Below are positions 36,639 through 46,633 of a stretch of DNA of 64,000 nt, one piece after another. Numbering within the stretch: the first letter of the stretch is position 1; each line of letters opens with the position of its first letter. Under the pieces are notes generated by a model, which saw only the letters and a list, made by a program, of their open reading frames with translations, was not told the DNA's origin and did not search any database. This DNA is from Spirosoma telluris (GTDB lineage: Bacteria > Bacteroidota > Bacteroidia > Cytophagales > Spirosomataceae): assembly GCA_003259005.1 (NCBI GenBank), contig QLII01000001.1, positions 7,493,001 through 7,557,000 on the forward strand, in the 5' to 3' direction. The position numbers and the translations under genes were made by a program.

Positions 36639-39076
36639 ATGGGCTACTCAACTATGCATCAGATCGTTATACGATTTTACGTTCTTTTTCTTCTTGTATG
36701 TCCAATGCTGGCTTTCGCCCAGGCCAGTAAATCAGAGCATCCGGTTTGGATTCGGGGTGCTTTTGTGGATGAAGACAATAAGCCCATACCGTTTGCTTCC
36801 GTAGCGCTCTATCAGGCCACAGGTTCGGCGCTGGTGACAGGCCTTGTTTCCGACGATGCGGGCAAGTTTGAGTTGCAGGCCAAACCCGGCCATTACTACC
36901 TGAAAGTGACGGCCCTCTCGTATCAGGACAAGACGATTCCAGATATCCACGTGGTTGACCAGGCTATTCAAATTGGGACGCCAGTTCTTAAATCCAGCGC
37001 CAAAAAACTGGATGAGGTAATCGTGACTGGCGAAAAAAGCCAGATGGAATTGTCGCTGGATAAACGAATTTTCAATGTTGGTAAAGATCTGGCGAATGCG
37101 GGGGAACTGCGTCAGACATTCTGAAAAATATTCCGTCGGTGGCCGTTGATGGAGAAGGAAATGTCAGTTTGCGTGGGAGTAACAGCGTTCGTATTCTGAT
37201 TGACGGAAAACCGTCTGGGCTGGTGAGTCTGAAAGGTGGAGCTGGCTTACAGCAGCTCCAGGGAAGTATGGTCGAGCGGGTCGAAGTAATTACGAATCCA
37301 TCTGCCCGTTACGAAGCCGAAGGCATGGGTGGCGTTATTAATATCGTCCTCAAAAAAGAACGGAAAGAAGGGTTCAATGGCTCGTTCGATGTCATCACGG
37401 GCAATCCGGCTAATTTTGGAGCAGCTGCCAATGTCAATTACCGACGAAAAAACCTGAATTTCTTCATTAATTATACGGCTTCCTACCGAAATACGCCCGG
37501 TCGAAGTTCGCTCTATCAGGAAGTCTACAGCAATGACACCACATTTGCCTATAGTCAGAATTCGACCTATAAATTGAAAGGGCAAAACAACAATGCCCGC
37601 GCGGGTATCGATTATTTTTTCAATCCTAAAAGTATTCTGACGGCCTCCTACACCTGGCGGCTTAGTAAGGGCAAACGCTTTTCCGATATTCAATACCTGG
37701 ACTATCGGCCCAATACGAAGATCCTTCAAACGATTACCAATCGAACGCAGGACGAAACGGAAACCGAACCCAACTCGGAGTACGTGGTAAGCTATAAAAA
37801 AACCTTCGCCCGGGAAGGCCACGAACTTACTGCCGATGTTCGCTATCTGGACAACTGGGAAAAGTCGGATCAGTATTTTGCTCAGCAAATAATGCTTCCT
37901 GACGGGACTGCTTCGGGTACGCCGAACAGCTTGCAACGGGCCATTAATGACGAAACGGAAAAGCAACTTCTGGTGCAGGTCGATTATGTCCGGCCGTTTA
38001 AAAAAGATGGGAAACTGGAAGGTGGGCTTCGCAGCAGCACCCGGAATATGACCAACGATTATACGGTTACTCAGCAGAATGCCGATGGAACCTGGTTTCA
38101 GTTGCCGAACCTGACGAATAACTTTGTATACGAAGAAAAGATCAACGCCTTATACGGAATCGTGGGGAACAAGATCCGTAAATTTTCGTATCAGTTGGGA
38201 CTTCGGGCCGAGTGGACGGCCGTAACGACCACGCTGAAACAAACCAATGATGTAAATCCCCGTAGTTATGCCAACCTGTTTCCGAGCCTGCATGTCACTT
38301 ACGATCTGCCTAGTCAGCACGCGTTGCAACTCAGTTACAGCCGCCGGGTGCGACGACCGCAATACAATGATTTGAGCCCGTTTATGACGTTCAGTGATAA
38401 CCGAAACTTCTTCAGCGGCAACCCCGACCTGAACCCCGAATTCACCAATGCTTTTGAACTTGGGCATATCAAATACGTGGAGAAAGGGTCGATCAGTTCG
38501 TCGGTGTATTACCGCTACACCACGGGCAAGATCATTCGGATTCGTCGGGTGAATGATCAGGGATTTTCAACAACCCGCCCTGAGAATTTAGCCACCGAAG
38601 ATTCCTATGGGGCCGAATTTGCCGGTTCGTATGCGCTCTACAAATGGTGGAAGCTGGATGGCAGTGTTAACTTTTTTCGAGCCATTACAAATGGAGGAAA
38701 TCTGGATGCCAGCTACCAGAGCGATACCTACAGTTGGTTTACCCGCATGAGTTCCCGATTTACGATCTGGCGAAATACTGATTTTCAGATGCGAGGCAAT
38801 TACGAAGCTCCCCAGAAAACACCTCAGGGAACTCGGCAGGCTATTGCTACTTTGGACCTGTCTGTTAGTAAAGATATTCTCAAAAACAACGGCACTTTGG
38901 TGCTTAATGTCCTCGACGTATTCAATTCTCGTCGGTACCGCTCCATTACGGAAGGGACTAATTTTTATACAGAAAGTAGCTCGCAGGGACGGTTACGACA
39001 AATTAATTTAACCTTCAATTACCGCCTGCATCAGGCCAAAAAGAAGCAAAAAGAGCCAGGTGAAGGTGAGTTTTAA
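36639..39076 (+). CDS. TonB-dependent-receptor-like outer membrane protein, one frame break
   Basis: 812 residues with one break. Order: signal peptide (FLLVCPMLAFAQ), a CarboxypepD_reg-like domain (IRGAFVDEDNKPIPFASVAL, LVSDDAGKFELQA), a plug (LKNIPSVAVDGEGNVSLRGS, VLIDGKPSGL-like, VERVEVITNPSARYEAEGMG) and a large beta-barrel with many aromatic strands ending in LRQINLTFNYRLHQ. This fits the OMP_b-brl_3 type of Bacteroidota receptors. No SusD partner follows, so it is not a polysaccharide SusCD pair; the substrate is unknown. At 37100-37104 (five G) one more G gives NAGGTASDILKNIPS, matching the plug. Confidence 0.85.
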
Positions 39077-39227
39077 AAGATAACGCAATCGCTTTCCAGT
39101 CAACTCCTACGTTGTGTTGAACAACTTTCCGTTAACACTATGGTAAATTTTTTCGACTTTTGCTTTTTCAAAGAATGGATGCCCTGATGGGGGTAACTAC
39201 GAAAAAACCAGCTAACACGTAAGAATT

Positions 39228-39671
39228 ATGTCAATTAAAATGGTTGCGCTTACCTTTTTTGTTTTTTGCAGTTTATTTACCGTAACTACCGATAGTTTTG
39301 CCCAAACAAAAGACCAGGAAGCTGTTGGTCAAGCTGTTGAGAAGTTACGATTGCTCATGATTTCTCCCGACAAAGCCAAACTGGAAGCACTTGCCTCTGA
39401 TGACTTAAGTTACGGGCATTCAGGGGGTAAAATCGAAAATAAAGCTGCATTTGTAGAAGCACTGACGAGCGGTACATCCGATTTCGTAAGCATCGAACTG
39501 GCCGACCAGTCAGTTACTGTGGTGGATAATACGGCTCTGGTACGCCACAAGTTGATGGGGGAAACGCTCGATAAGGGCAAACCAGGTCAGGTGAAACTGA
39601 GTGTGCTCCTGGTATGGATTAAGCAGAAAGGAAACTGGAAGTTACTAGCCCGACAAGCTGTAAAAATCTAA
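39228..39671 (+). CDS. Exported NTF2-like (DUF4440) protein
   Basis: 147 residues with a signal peptide (VALTFFVFCSLFTVTTDSFA). Mature part: AVGQAVEKLRLLMISPDKAK then LEALASDDLSYGHSGGKIEN, then VTVVDNTALVRHKLMGE, VKLSVLLVWIKQKGNWKLLA. This is the NTF2-like/DUF4440 cone fold seen in many exported Bacteroidota proteins. The activity is not known; some members bind small ligands. It follows the TonB receptor by 150 bases and has a hairpin 22 bases after its stop. Confidence 0.78.
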   Translation: MSIKMVALTFFVFCSLFTVTTDSFAQTKDQEAVGQAVEKLRLLMISPDKAKLEALASDDLSYGHSGGKIENKAAFVEALTSGTSDFVSIELADQSVTVVDNTALVRHKLMGETLDKGKPGQVKLSVLLVWIKQKGNWKLLARQAVKI

Positions 39672-39972
39672 CAGCAAAGCCTGCTAAACTAAATAAGCCC
39701 ACCAGATATCTGATGGGCTTATCCTATAACAAACCTATGATAAAACGTATTGTACAAAATAAGTTAGTTTTTAGTTGCCAACTCTCCTGAACTCACCTGC
39801 CTGATTTTCAAATAACACTTGTCAGATTTCGTCAGGAGTTGTCAAAAGGGGAGCAGGTATTGCCCCCTTTTTTCGTACAGTAACTTTGCCAAAATAGATC
39901 TCTGGATTTTAGCAGTCCCAGGAATCCAAAGAATCGCTAGAATCTAAATTGGACACGTATTAGTCGTACTTC
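39672..39972. other. Intergenic region between converging genes
   Basis: 301 bases. It holds the hairpin at 39693-39722 and a weak imperfect inverted repeat near 39889-39953 (CCAAAATAGAT ... ATCTAAATTGG) that resembles the arms of the elements at 49879 and 61092. No gene is seen. Confidence 0.4.
39693..39722 (+). terminator. Hairpin after the NTF2-like gene
   Basis: ATAAGCCCA pairs with TGGGCTTAT, with an inner AGATATCT palindrome. It starts 21 bases after the stop. The usual T run is absent. Confidence 0.45.
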
Positions 39973-41405
39973 CTATTTTTTCTGGGTCATTTGCAGGGAG
40001 CTATCGTTGATTTCAAACGTATGATTCTTGATCATCGTAATCACTTCGGCCCCTGCCAGTAAGGCCGGACCATAGCCATGAGCGGCATACGGATTGATGG
40101 GCCGATGGTAATAAAACGCAGGATCGAAGCCCATACCCGTACCCACACAGACGCCCTCAACCTGACCTGCCTGGGTCACTTTGGTCGCTACGGCATTCCA
40201 GCCCAATAGAGTAGCGGGAGCATAGGCCAGCGGGTCGAGCCAGCCCCGATTGATCGCTCGTGCGAAACAATAAACGTAAATGGCTGTGGCCGAAGTTTCC
40301 AGGTACGAGTCATTGCGATCAAGCAATTGATGCCAGAAGCCTGAACCCGATTGTTGGGCCGCTAATCCTTTGGCATGTGCTTTTAGTAGATCCAGAATTG
40401 CTGGTCGGCCGGGGTGGTTTTCGGGTAGTACGTCGAGCAATTCGACGGTGGTTAGAATGCCCCAGCCATTAGCCCGGCCCCAGTGAAACTCAGGATGAAC
40501 TGCCATGCCTTCGACCCAGCCGTGCATATACAAGCCTTTCTGGGTGTTAAACATTCGTTTGGAAAACTGCATGACTTGCTTTACGGCTTCGTCGTAGTAT
40601 TTACGGTCGCCGGTGAGTTTACCCATTTGCGCCAGGGCAGGAACGCTCATAAACAGATCGTCGAGCCAGAGCGTGTTTGGCTGCGGGCGATTGCGGGCTA
40701 GGGTGCCATCGGTTAAGCGAAATTCTTTCGTCTGGATGTAGTCGATGTAGTTATCAATCATGGGACGCAGATTCGCTTTCATACCTCCGGCCCGGCTTGC
40801 CTTAATCATAGCGGCACACATGGCTCCGGCATCATCGAGTGCGTGCGGTGCCACCACCGACCGCATGGGCGTATTTGCCTTGGGGTCAGCCAGAACCTGT
40901 GCCCGGAAATACGGGAGCTGCTCGGCAATAAACTGGAGTCGTTTGTTGGTGTAGTCAGCGTAGCGGGCATCGCCGGTAGCCTCGCTGGCCAGCAGCATAC
41001 TCGCATAGGTAACCCCCATTCATAACTAAGAAGCCGGAAATCGCCCGGTTTGAAAATAGCATTGGGGTTAAATGTGCCGCCTGAAGGGATGTCTTTCTTG
41101 GTTTCCTTGTCGATAAGCTGCGTTGGGGTATTGGCATCCAGATACGTGTAAATCCGACGCAATACGCCCGTTACTTCCTCGATTTTCGGCTGGCCGTAGG
41201 GAACAGGATAATCGGGTTGCAGGAGGTGTAGGGGCGTGGTGGAATCATTTGCTTTTGGCGCACCGGGTTGGGCATGAAGAGTAAGACTAACGCCAAAAGC
41301 CGCAAGCAGCAAAGGAATACGGGGTAGGAGGTAAGCATAAAAAGATGATAAAGAAGTATAGAGCCAACAAATATTACAAAACTCTACCCGTATTCTATCA
41401 TGCAC
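39973..41405 (-). CDS. GH105/GH88-type unsaturated rhamnogalacturonyl hydrolase, one frame break
   Basis: Up to 477 residues, exported (LLPRIPLLLAAFGVSLTLHA, then a Q). The (alpha/alpha)6 barrel motifs are FRLLSYEWGVTYASML (after repair), VVAPHALDDAGAMCAAMIKA, LWLDDLFMSVPALAQMGK, MYMHGW-like LYMHGWVEGMAVHPEFHWGR and ANGWGILTTVELLDVLP. The aspartates in LWLDDLF and the RxNGW segment match GH105 (YteR/YesR), which removes unsaturated galacturonic acid from rhamnogalacturonan disaccharides, freeing rhamnose. At 41013-41017 (five C on the plus strand) one base is missing. The start is uncertain; the ATG at 41405 is the farthest. Confidence 0.8.
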
Positions 41406-41674
41406 CCTCCTGTGTGGGTTTATTATTTAGCGATTTTATCTAATTCCATGAATATACCCACAGTCAGCTTTCGCTGTGGGTTTCGAGGGCTAAGAATCAG
41501 GGATAAGCGTATCAGCCGCTCTCTCTCGGTCGAAAATGATAAAATAGTGGGGGCTGTTCATTTGTCGGCGGGTAGCAGAGGTTTGGCGGGCGTTTTTATC
41601 CAGAACAGGGGTTTCTTATAAAAAATATAAGTAACTGGAATTCAACAGCATCTACTACACAGTAGCAATTTTAC
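41406..41674. other. Gap between same-strand genes
   Basis: An 8-bp hairpin at 41456-41481 (ACCCACAG ... CTGTGGGT, then T-rich) is the only structure. A 73-codon plus-strand frame here lacks coding character. Confidence 0.35.
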
Positions 41675-41887
41675 TTATCGTAACGAGCTAACGTGCCGAT
41701 TGAAAAACCGAATACCAAAATAGGTATAAAGTAGCAATGCCCCCGTTTCGAATATAGCTTCCGTTGAATTGCGGCCATAAATACCACTTGTATAATACTG
41801 TACCCAGTCAAGCAGCACAAAGAAAAAGCCTGCAAATGCGGCTATTGATCCTAGTATAACGAACAAAATCAGTAATGTCCTATCCAT
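41675..41887 (-). CDS. Small membrane protein, unknown
   Basis: 70 residues from the ATG at 41887. Two hydrophobic segments: LLILFVILGSIAAFAGFFFV and FETGALLLYTYFGIRFF, with a short loop that includes YTSGIYGRNST. I do not recognise it. It is isolated between two gaps of about 270 bases. Confidence 0.45.
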   Translation of the reverse strand: MDRTLLILFVILGSIAAFAGFFFVLLDWVQYYTSGIYGRNSTEAIFETGALLLYTYFGIRFFNRHVSSLR

Positions 41888-42175
41888 TTTCTTAATCAAT
41901 CGAAAGAAGTTGACGATAGATGGAACTATGACATCTACTTCACCCTAAAGTTTAACGGTAGCTCTCTTTTTTATTAATCGCATCAAACGATCAGATAAAT
42001 GAGTGTGATAACTCCCATGAGCTAAACGAATGCGCAAGTTAGGTACTTTTTTTTGTAAATTAGTTGTCGATCCTAGTTACTAAGCAAATTTGGAAAGCAT
42101 GGATAATGTATCCTGAAATAGGTAAAGACCCATAAAGAATGGCCTTTTAGTGAATAGTTCTTGTTTTAATTCAGT

Positions 42176-42627
42176 ATGATCGCTGTTGTTCAGCGTGTTT
42201 CACACGCTTCGGTTACCATTCATGATCAGCTTAAAGGCCAGATTGAAACCGGCTTTTTAATTTTGCTCGGTATTACCCATACCGACACATATGAAGATGT
42301 AGCGTGGCTTAGCCGCAAAATAATTGGTATGCGGATTTTCGGCGATGCCGAAGGTAAAATGAATCTTGATTTAGCTGCTGTAGGGGGGGAATTTTGCTGA
42401 TTAGTCAGTTTACCCTCCATGCAAGCACGAAGAAAGGGAACCGCCCCAGTTTTATTGAAGCGGCCCGGCCAGAAGTGGCCATACCTCTGTATGAGGCCAT
42501 GATTAGCCAGTTATCAACAGACTTGGGTAAGCCCATCCAGACTGGCGAATTTGGAGCTGATATGAAGGTTTCGTTACTCAATGATGGACCGGTTACTATA
42601 TTAATAGATTCGAAAAACCGGATTTAG
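42176..42627 (+). CDS. dtd: D-aminoacyl-tRNA deacylase, one frame break
   Basis: 150 residues. MIAVVQRVSHASVTI is the standard DTD start; FLILLGITHTD, VAWLSRKIIGMRIFGDAEGK and MNLDLAAVGG follow. After the break comes LLISQFTLHASTKKGNRPSF, holding the SQFTL catalytic box, and the end has TGEFGADMKVSLLNDGPVTI with the cross-subunit Gly-cisPro-like GPVT box. DTD frees tRNA from D-amino acids and glycine. The break is in a run of seven G at 42383-42389; an eighth gives AVGGGILLISQFTL. Being a widely kept housekeeping gene, it is very probably intact in the cell. Confidence 0.92.
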
Positions 42628-42723
42628 TCTAGTTAGCGTACCGATTTGTGCCAGCTATCCGTTACTTTTACTGAAACCAGTCCTTGCCTGTTGTCAAAAC
42701 AGTGTATACAGGTAACTAGCCGA

Positions 42724-43364
42724 ATGGATTTTTTGCCCGCTAACATAAGCGCCTACGCAGAAGCGTTTACCTCGCCCGAAAGCGAGTTGTTATATCAACT
42801 CAACCGGAATACCCGCGCACACATCATGGCCCCCCGTATGCTGTCAGGGCATGTGCAGGGTCGCTTTTTGTCGATGATCTCGTGGATGATTCGCCCCCGC
42901 CGGATTCTCGAAATTGGTACCTACACGGGCTATTCGGCCCTTTGTCTGGCCGAAGGACTTACGGATGATGGTCTGCTGATTACAATCGATCATAACGAAG
43001 AAATCGAAGAGTTTGTCCGGTCTTACTGGCGGCAATCACCCTGAACGATAAGCTTGATTTTCGACTTGGTTCGGCTGTCGATATAATTCCAACGCTCAAC
43101 GAAACATTTGATTTGGTTTTTATCGACGCTGATAAACGTAATAATTCGGTCTATTTCGATCTGATTTTAGACAAAATAAGACCGGGAGGCTTCATTCTGG
43201 CCGATAACGTTTTATGGAGTGGCAAGGTTGTTGAGTTAGTAAAACCATCGGACCTCGACACAATGGCGGTGCTGGCTTTTAATCAAAAGGTGCAGAACGA
43301 TGCGCGCGTTGAAAATGTACTCTTGCCCGTGCGAGACGGGATTATGGTGATGCGAAAACGATAA
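42724..43364 (+). CDS. Class I SAM-dependent O-methyltransferase (CCoAOMT-like), one frame break
   Basis: 213 residues. SAM motif I: ILEIGTYTGYSALCLAEGL. Motif II region: LITIDHNEEIEEF. Then TFDLVFIDADKRNNSVYFDL, ILDKIRPGGFILADNVLWSG and the end VLLPVRDGIMVMRKR. This is the methyltransferase_3 family (caffeoyl-CoA O-methyltransferase/TrmR-like). TrmR members methylate tRNA wobble uridine; others act on small catechols. The break at 43023-43024 (TT) is repaired with one T, giving RSLLAAITLNDKLDFRLG. It is same-strand with dtd and 97 bases away. Confidence 0.85.
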
Positions 43365-43401
43365 GTGCGACTGCAAAAAGAGCCGCTTAGCGGTATAATT
43401 T

Positions 43402-45690
43402 ATGAAAAAACGAATTCATTTACTATCCCTCCTTTTTCTGCTGACAGGCTTTGGGGCATCGGCGCAGGTGAGCGTGCCTACGGTGCCCGAGCAACTGACA
43501 TTTGCCGATATTTCGGTACAGTTGGACCCTGATGCCCGGCGTATTGTGCAGCAGGATGTTAATGCACTGATGGCCAATCGGCAGTACTGGACCGCTAAAC
43601 TCGACCGGGTGGTTCTCTATTTTCCGATGATGGAAGCCATCCTGATTGATGAAGATGTACCGACGGATTTTAAATACCTCGCCGTTCAGGAAAGCTCACT
43701 GACGCCCGATGCCGTATCGTCCTCAACAGCCGTTGGGTATTGGCAGTTCAAACGCGAAACGGCTATGGATAATGGAATGCGGGTTGATGAGTTAATTGAT
43801 GAACGAAAGAGCATTACGGCCTCTACGCATGGGGCTGCTAAGTATCTGAAACGAAGTAATTCGCAGTTTAATAACTGGGTTGCCTCGCTGTATTCGTATT
43901 ACCTCGGCGCGGGAGGTATTGCCAAACTGATTCCTCCCGATTGGTCATACGCCCGTGAAATAGCACTTGATGGCCGAACGGATCGCTATATCCTCCGCTT
44001 CTTTGCGCATAAGATTGCAATTGAAAATGCTTTGCAAACCCACCAGACTAGCAATCGTTTTGCCCTGATCGAGTACCCGAGTGGGGGTGGAAAAAGTATG
44101 AAGGCTATTGCCGATGAATTAAGCGTCGATGAATTTGAGCTTCGAAAGTATAATCGGTGGGTGTTGGGTGATGCTGTTCCAACCGATAAAGTATATGTCC
44201 TGGCAGTGCCGGTAGCCAGCAATCAGATCAATGATGTACGGCAGAAAATCGTTAATGTAGACGCTAAAAAGACCCCGGATTTTGTCCAGAATGATGTTGG
44301 ATTTCCTGTATTGCGTAAGGTTACAACGGGTTTAAGTAGTAAAAACGATCCGGTTTTGTACGAAATTAATGGCTTGCCGGGTATTCAGGCGCAGACAGGT
44401 GATAATGCCGCATCGCTATCCCGAAAAGCGAAGATTAGCCTGTCGAGCTTTTTGCGCTATAACGACATGAGCGACCGCGATCCAGTGATTGTGAATGATG
44501 TGTATTACCTGGCCAAGAAACGGAAAAAAGCCCTCGTTCCTTTTCATACGGTTCGTGATGATGAAACGGCCCGTAGTATATCGCAGCGGTATGGTATCCG
44601 ACTAAAAAAACTGATGCGCTATAATCGTCTGGACCGGGTGCAGAAACTGGCCACGGGTCGGGTAATGTGGCTCCGTGACCGTCGGCCAAGTGATAAGCCG
44701 ATCGAAATTATTAATGCACCAACTCCTCCTGTTTACGATCAGACGCCAACGCCCAGTCGGTCGGATGTAGCGGCTAATACGCCAACGGGTGGTGTTCCTC
44801 GTGCTGTAAATGGTAGCGATGGTGTACCCAGAAACCCATCCGAACGAAAATTGTACCAGCCCAAACTGGTCGGTGGCGGGGTAACCCCTAACGATGGTAC
44901 CTCTGAACCAGCAACCGCTCCGCAGTCGCAAACAACACGCCCTGTAAATAGCCAGCCTACCAATAGTCGCTCGGTGCCAGCTCCTGGTCCGACAACGAGT
45001 GCTAATCCGAACGAAGGATCGCAACGGGTGGTCATTGTGCGTACGCCAGATGGGTCGCAACCTACCAAATCTGTACCCGTTGCCACCATGCCTGAGCCAG
45101 ACAAAACGACGGATAAATACGCAACTACACAGCGGACCAAACCCGCTTCTTCCTCCGACATCGATATGGGACGGCCTGAAACGGGCAAGTATGAGGGACC
45201 TCGTGAGCAACAGGTAGATGGCTCATTGACTGCTCCTTCGGCCGTTCCGCCGGCAAAGGCACCTCCTCGCCCCGCTGCGAAGGTAGAATCAGAGAATCGC
45301 CCTGTGAATCGTTCGGGGGCTACCCACACTGTCGAAGCCGGTCAAACCTATTATAGTATCTCAAAACTTTACGGACTGACCGTTGATGAGTTACTTTCCC
45401 TCAATAATCTGACAACGAATGATAAGCTCGAAGTTGGTCAGCAGCTAGCTGTTAAGCTTACGCCTGGTGGACGAGTTGTACAACCCTCATCGTCTGTTAA
45501 AGTAGCGCCAGCATCGGCACCTGCATCGATTCCCCAACCGGCCGTCACCTATCATACCGTGGCGAAGGGTGAAACTATGTTCCGTATTTCACAAATCTAC
45601 GGCGTAAGCATCGAACAGATTCAGTCGTGGAATAATCTGACCGACGTGGGGGTTAAAGTTGGGCAGAAAATCAAGATACTTAAAAATTAA
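43402..45690 (+). CDS. MltD-like lytic transglycosylase with LysM repeats
   Basis: 762 residues, exported (LLFLLTGFGASAQ). Residues 80-210 are an SLT domain with catalytic Glu97 in LAVQESSLTP, AVGYWQFKRETAMDNG and SLYSYYLGAGGI. A LysM-like unit lies near 390-440 (HTVRDDETARSISQRYGIRL). A low-complexity Pro/Thr/Ser linker covers about 440-640. Two C-terminal LysM domains follow: HTVEAGQTYYSISKLYGLTV and HTVAKGETMFRISQIYGVSI. MltD-like enzymes cut peptidoglycan glycan strands non-hydrolytically, and LysM anchors them to the wall. It is an outer membrane or periplasmic cell-wall enzyme. It follows the methyltransferase by 37 bases. Its stop begins the inverted repeat at 45688. Confidence 0.9.
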   Translation: MKKRIHLLSLLFLLTGFGASAQVSVPTVPEQLTFADISVQLDPDARRIVQQDVNALMANRQYWTAKLDRVVLYFPMMEAILIDEDVPTDFKYLAVQESSLTPDAVSSSTAVGYWQFKRETAMDNGMRVDELIDERKSITASTHGAAKYLKRSNSQFNNWVASLYSYYLGAGGIAKLIPPDWSYAREIALDGRTDRYILRFFAHKIAIENALQTHQTSNRFALIEYPSGGGKSMKAIADELSVDEFELRKYNRWVLGDAVPTDKVYVLAVPVASNQINDVRQKIVNVDAKKTPDFVQNDVGFPVLRKVTTGLSSKNDPVLYEINGLPGIQAQTGDNAASLSRKAKISLSSFLRYNDMSDRDPVIVNDVYYLAKKRKKALVPFHTVRDDETARSISQRYGIRLKKLMRYNRLDRVQKLATGRVMWLRDRRPSDKPIEIINAPTPPVYDQTPTPSRSDVAANTPTGGVPRAVNGSDGVPRNPSERKLYQPKLVGGGVTPNDGTSEPATAPQSQTTRPVNSQPTNSRSVPAPGPTTSANPNEGSQRVVIVRTPDGSQPTKSVPVATMPEPDKTTDKYATTQRTKPASSSDIDMGRPETGKYEGPREQQVDGSLTAPSAVPPAKAPPRPAAKVESENRPVNRSGATHTVEAGQTYYSISKLYGLTVDELLSLNNLTTNDKLEVGQQLAVKLTPGGRVVQPSSSVKVAPASAPASIPQPAVTYHTVAKGETMFRISQIYGVSIEQIQSWNNLTDVGVKVGQKIKILKN

Positions 45691-45796
45691 TGTAAAATGA
45701 ATAATGGCCAATTTGGGTACTCAATAAATGGATAATAGAAGGTTGTAAACTTCTGACTGCCAGAGTATAATCATTGTTCATTTTACATTATCCATT
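45688..45796. repeat. Imperfect inverted repeat beginning at a stop codon
   Basis: TAATGTAAAATGAATAATGG (45688-45707) pairs with ATTGTTCATTTTACATTA near 45770-45787, with three mismatches over 20 bases. The first three bases are the stop codon of the transglycosylase gene. Between the arms are further A/T-rich partial repeats (GGATAAT). Confidence 0.65.
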
Positions 45797-45812
45797 ATTT
45801 TAGAATAAGATT

Positions 45813-46385
45813 ATGATTCTGATTGATACTACCTGCATCAGCGACGATGTTGCCGAAAAATTTTTCGTCTGCAACTTAGATAAATGTAAAGGTGCCTGCT
45901 GTGTTGAGGGCGATATGGGCGCACCCCTGGAAGGCGATGAGCCCGCCATTCTGGATCGAATTTATGAAGACATAAAACCCTATCTATCTCCCGAAGGTAT
46001 CCGGGTTATTGAGCAGAAAGGTGGCTACGAATCCGACGATCATGGTGGCTTTGTAACCAATACCGTTGGTGGCCGGGAGTGTGTCTACGCGACCTGGAAT
46101 GACAAAGGTATTCTGAAATGTGGTATTGAAGAGGCTTATAATGAGGGTAAGGTTGATTGGAAAAAGCCTATCTCCTGCCATTTGTATCCGATCCGGGTTA
46201 CGAAATACGAATCGTTCCACGCCCTGAACTACGACCGTTGGCCTATTTGTAGTCCTGCCTGTAGCTTCGGCGAACAACTGAACGTACCCATTTACAAATT
46301 TGTCCGTGAAGCCCTTATTCGGGCTTATGGCGAAGAATGGTACGACCGATTGTCGAAGGCAATTGAAGAGAAAAACAACGCTTAG
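45813..46385 (+). CDS. DUF3109 protein (cysteine-rich, YkgJ-like)
   Basis: 190 residues. The cysteine cluster FVCNLDKCKGACCVEGDMGA at the N-terminus, then PISCHLYPIRVTKYESFHAL and WPICSPACSFG, match DUF3109. The family has conserved cysteines likely to bind an iron-sulphur cluster or zinc, and no known function. It is very widespread in Bacteroidota as a single-copy gene, hence a useful lineage marker. It is intact and begins 16 bases after the palindromic element at 45688-45796. Confidence 0.88.
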   Translation: MILIDTTCISDDVAEKFFVCNLDKCKGACCVEGDMGAPLEGDEPAILDRIYEDIKPYLSPEGIRVIEQKGGYESDDHGGFVTNTVGGRECVYATWNDKGILKCGIEEAYNEGKVDWKKPISCHLYPIRVTKYESFHALNYDRWPICSPACSFGEQLNVPIYKFVREALIRAYGEEWYDRLSKAIEEKNNA

Positions 46386-46400
46386 TAAGACAGTTTACAG

Positions 46401-46488
46401 TAGACTTGCGGCTCGGTTTTGATATTTTGATATGCCATATCTCCAAAGATATGGCATATCAAAATATCAAAACCGAGCCGCAAGTCTA
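46401..46488. repeat. Perfect palindrome, 42-bp arms, 4-base loop
   Basis: Bases 46401-46442 are the exact reverse complement of 46447-46488. The inner 13 bases and CCA loop start are the same as in the palindrome at 31544-31606; the outer 29 bases are different. It begins 16 bases after the DUF3109 stop and lies before a same-strand gene. A stem of this length without a single mismatch is unusual for a terminator and must be recent or actively maintained. Confidence 0.93.
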
Positions 46489-46633
46489 GCTGCATTAGGG
46501 CCAATTTTCTTTTTCTGACATATCTTTTAGGAAAGGCATTTGCTAGGCTCTTACGTTGCGAAACTGTTGGTCCAGGTTGTCATAATTGGTGGTGAAAAGT
46601 ATATTGCACGCAGTATACTACCTACCCGATAGC

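Noticed and set aside
37247..37966. A 239-codon minus-strand frame inside the TonB receptor gene
   Set aside because: The plus-strand frame codes for a clear plug and barrel; the minus frame has no family features.
36639..39076. A SusCD polysaccharide utilisation locus
   Set aside because: No SusD-like lipoprotein follows the receptor, and the GH105 gene is on the other strand behind an unrelated gene.
41400..41621. A 73-codon plus-strand frame before the small membrane protein
   Set aside because: No family resemblance, no hydrophobic or repeat structure, and it spans a hairpin; codon use looks random.
44602..45329. Long minus-strand frames of about 200 codons inside the transglycosylase gene
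   Set aside because: They lie opposite the Pro/Thr/Ser linker and are rich in Arg, Thr and Gly as expected for a mirrored low-complexity region; the plus-strand protein is convincing.
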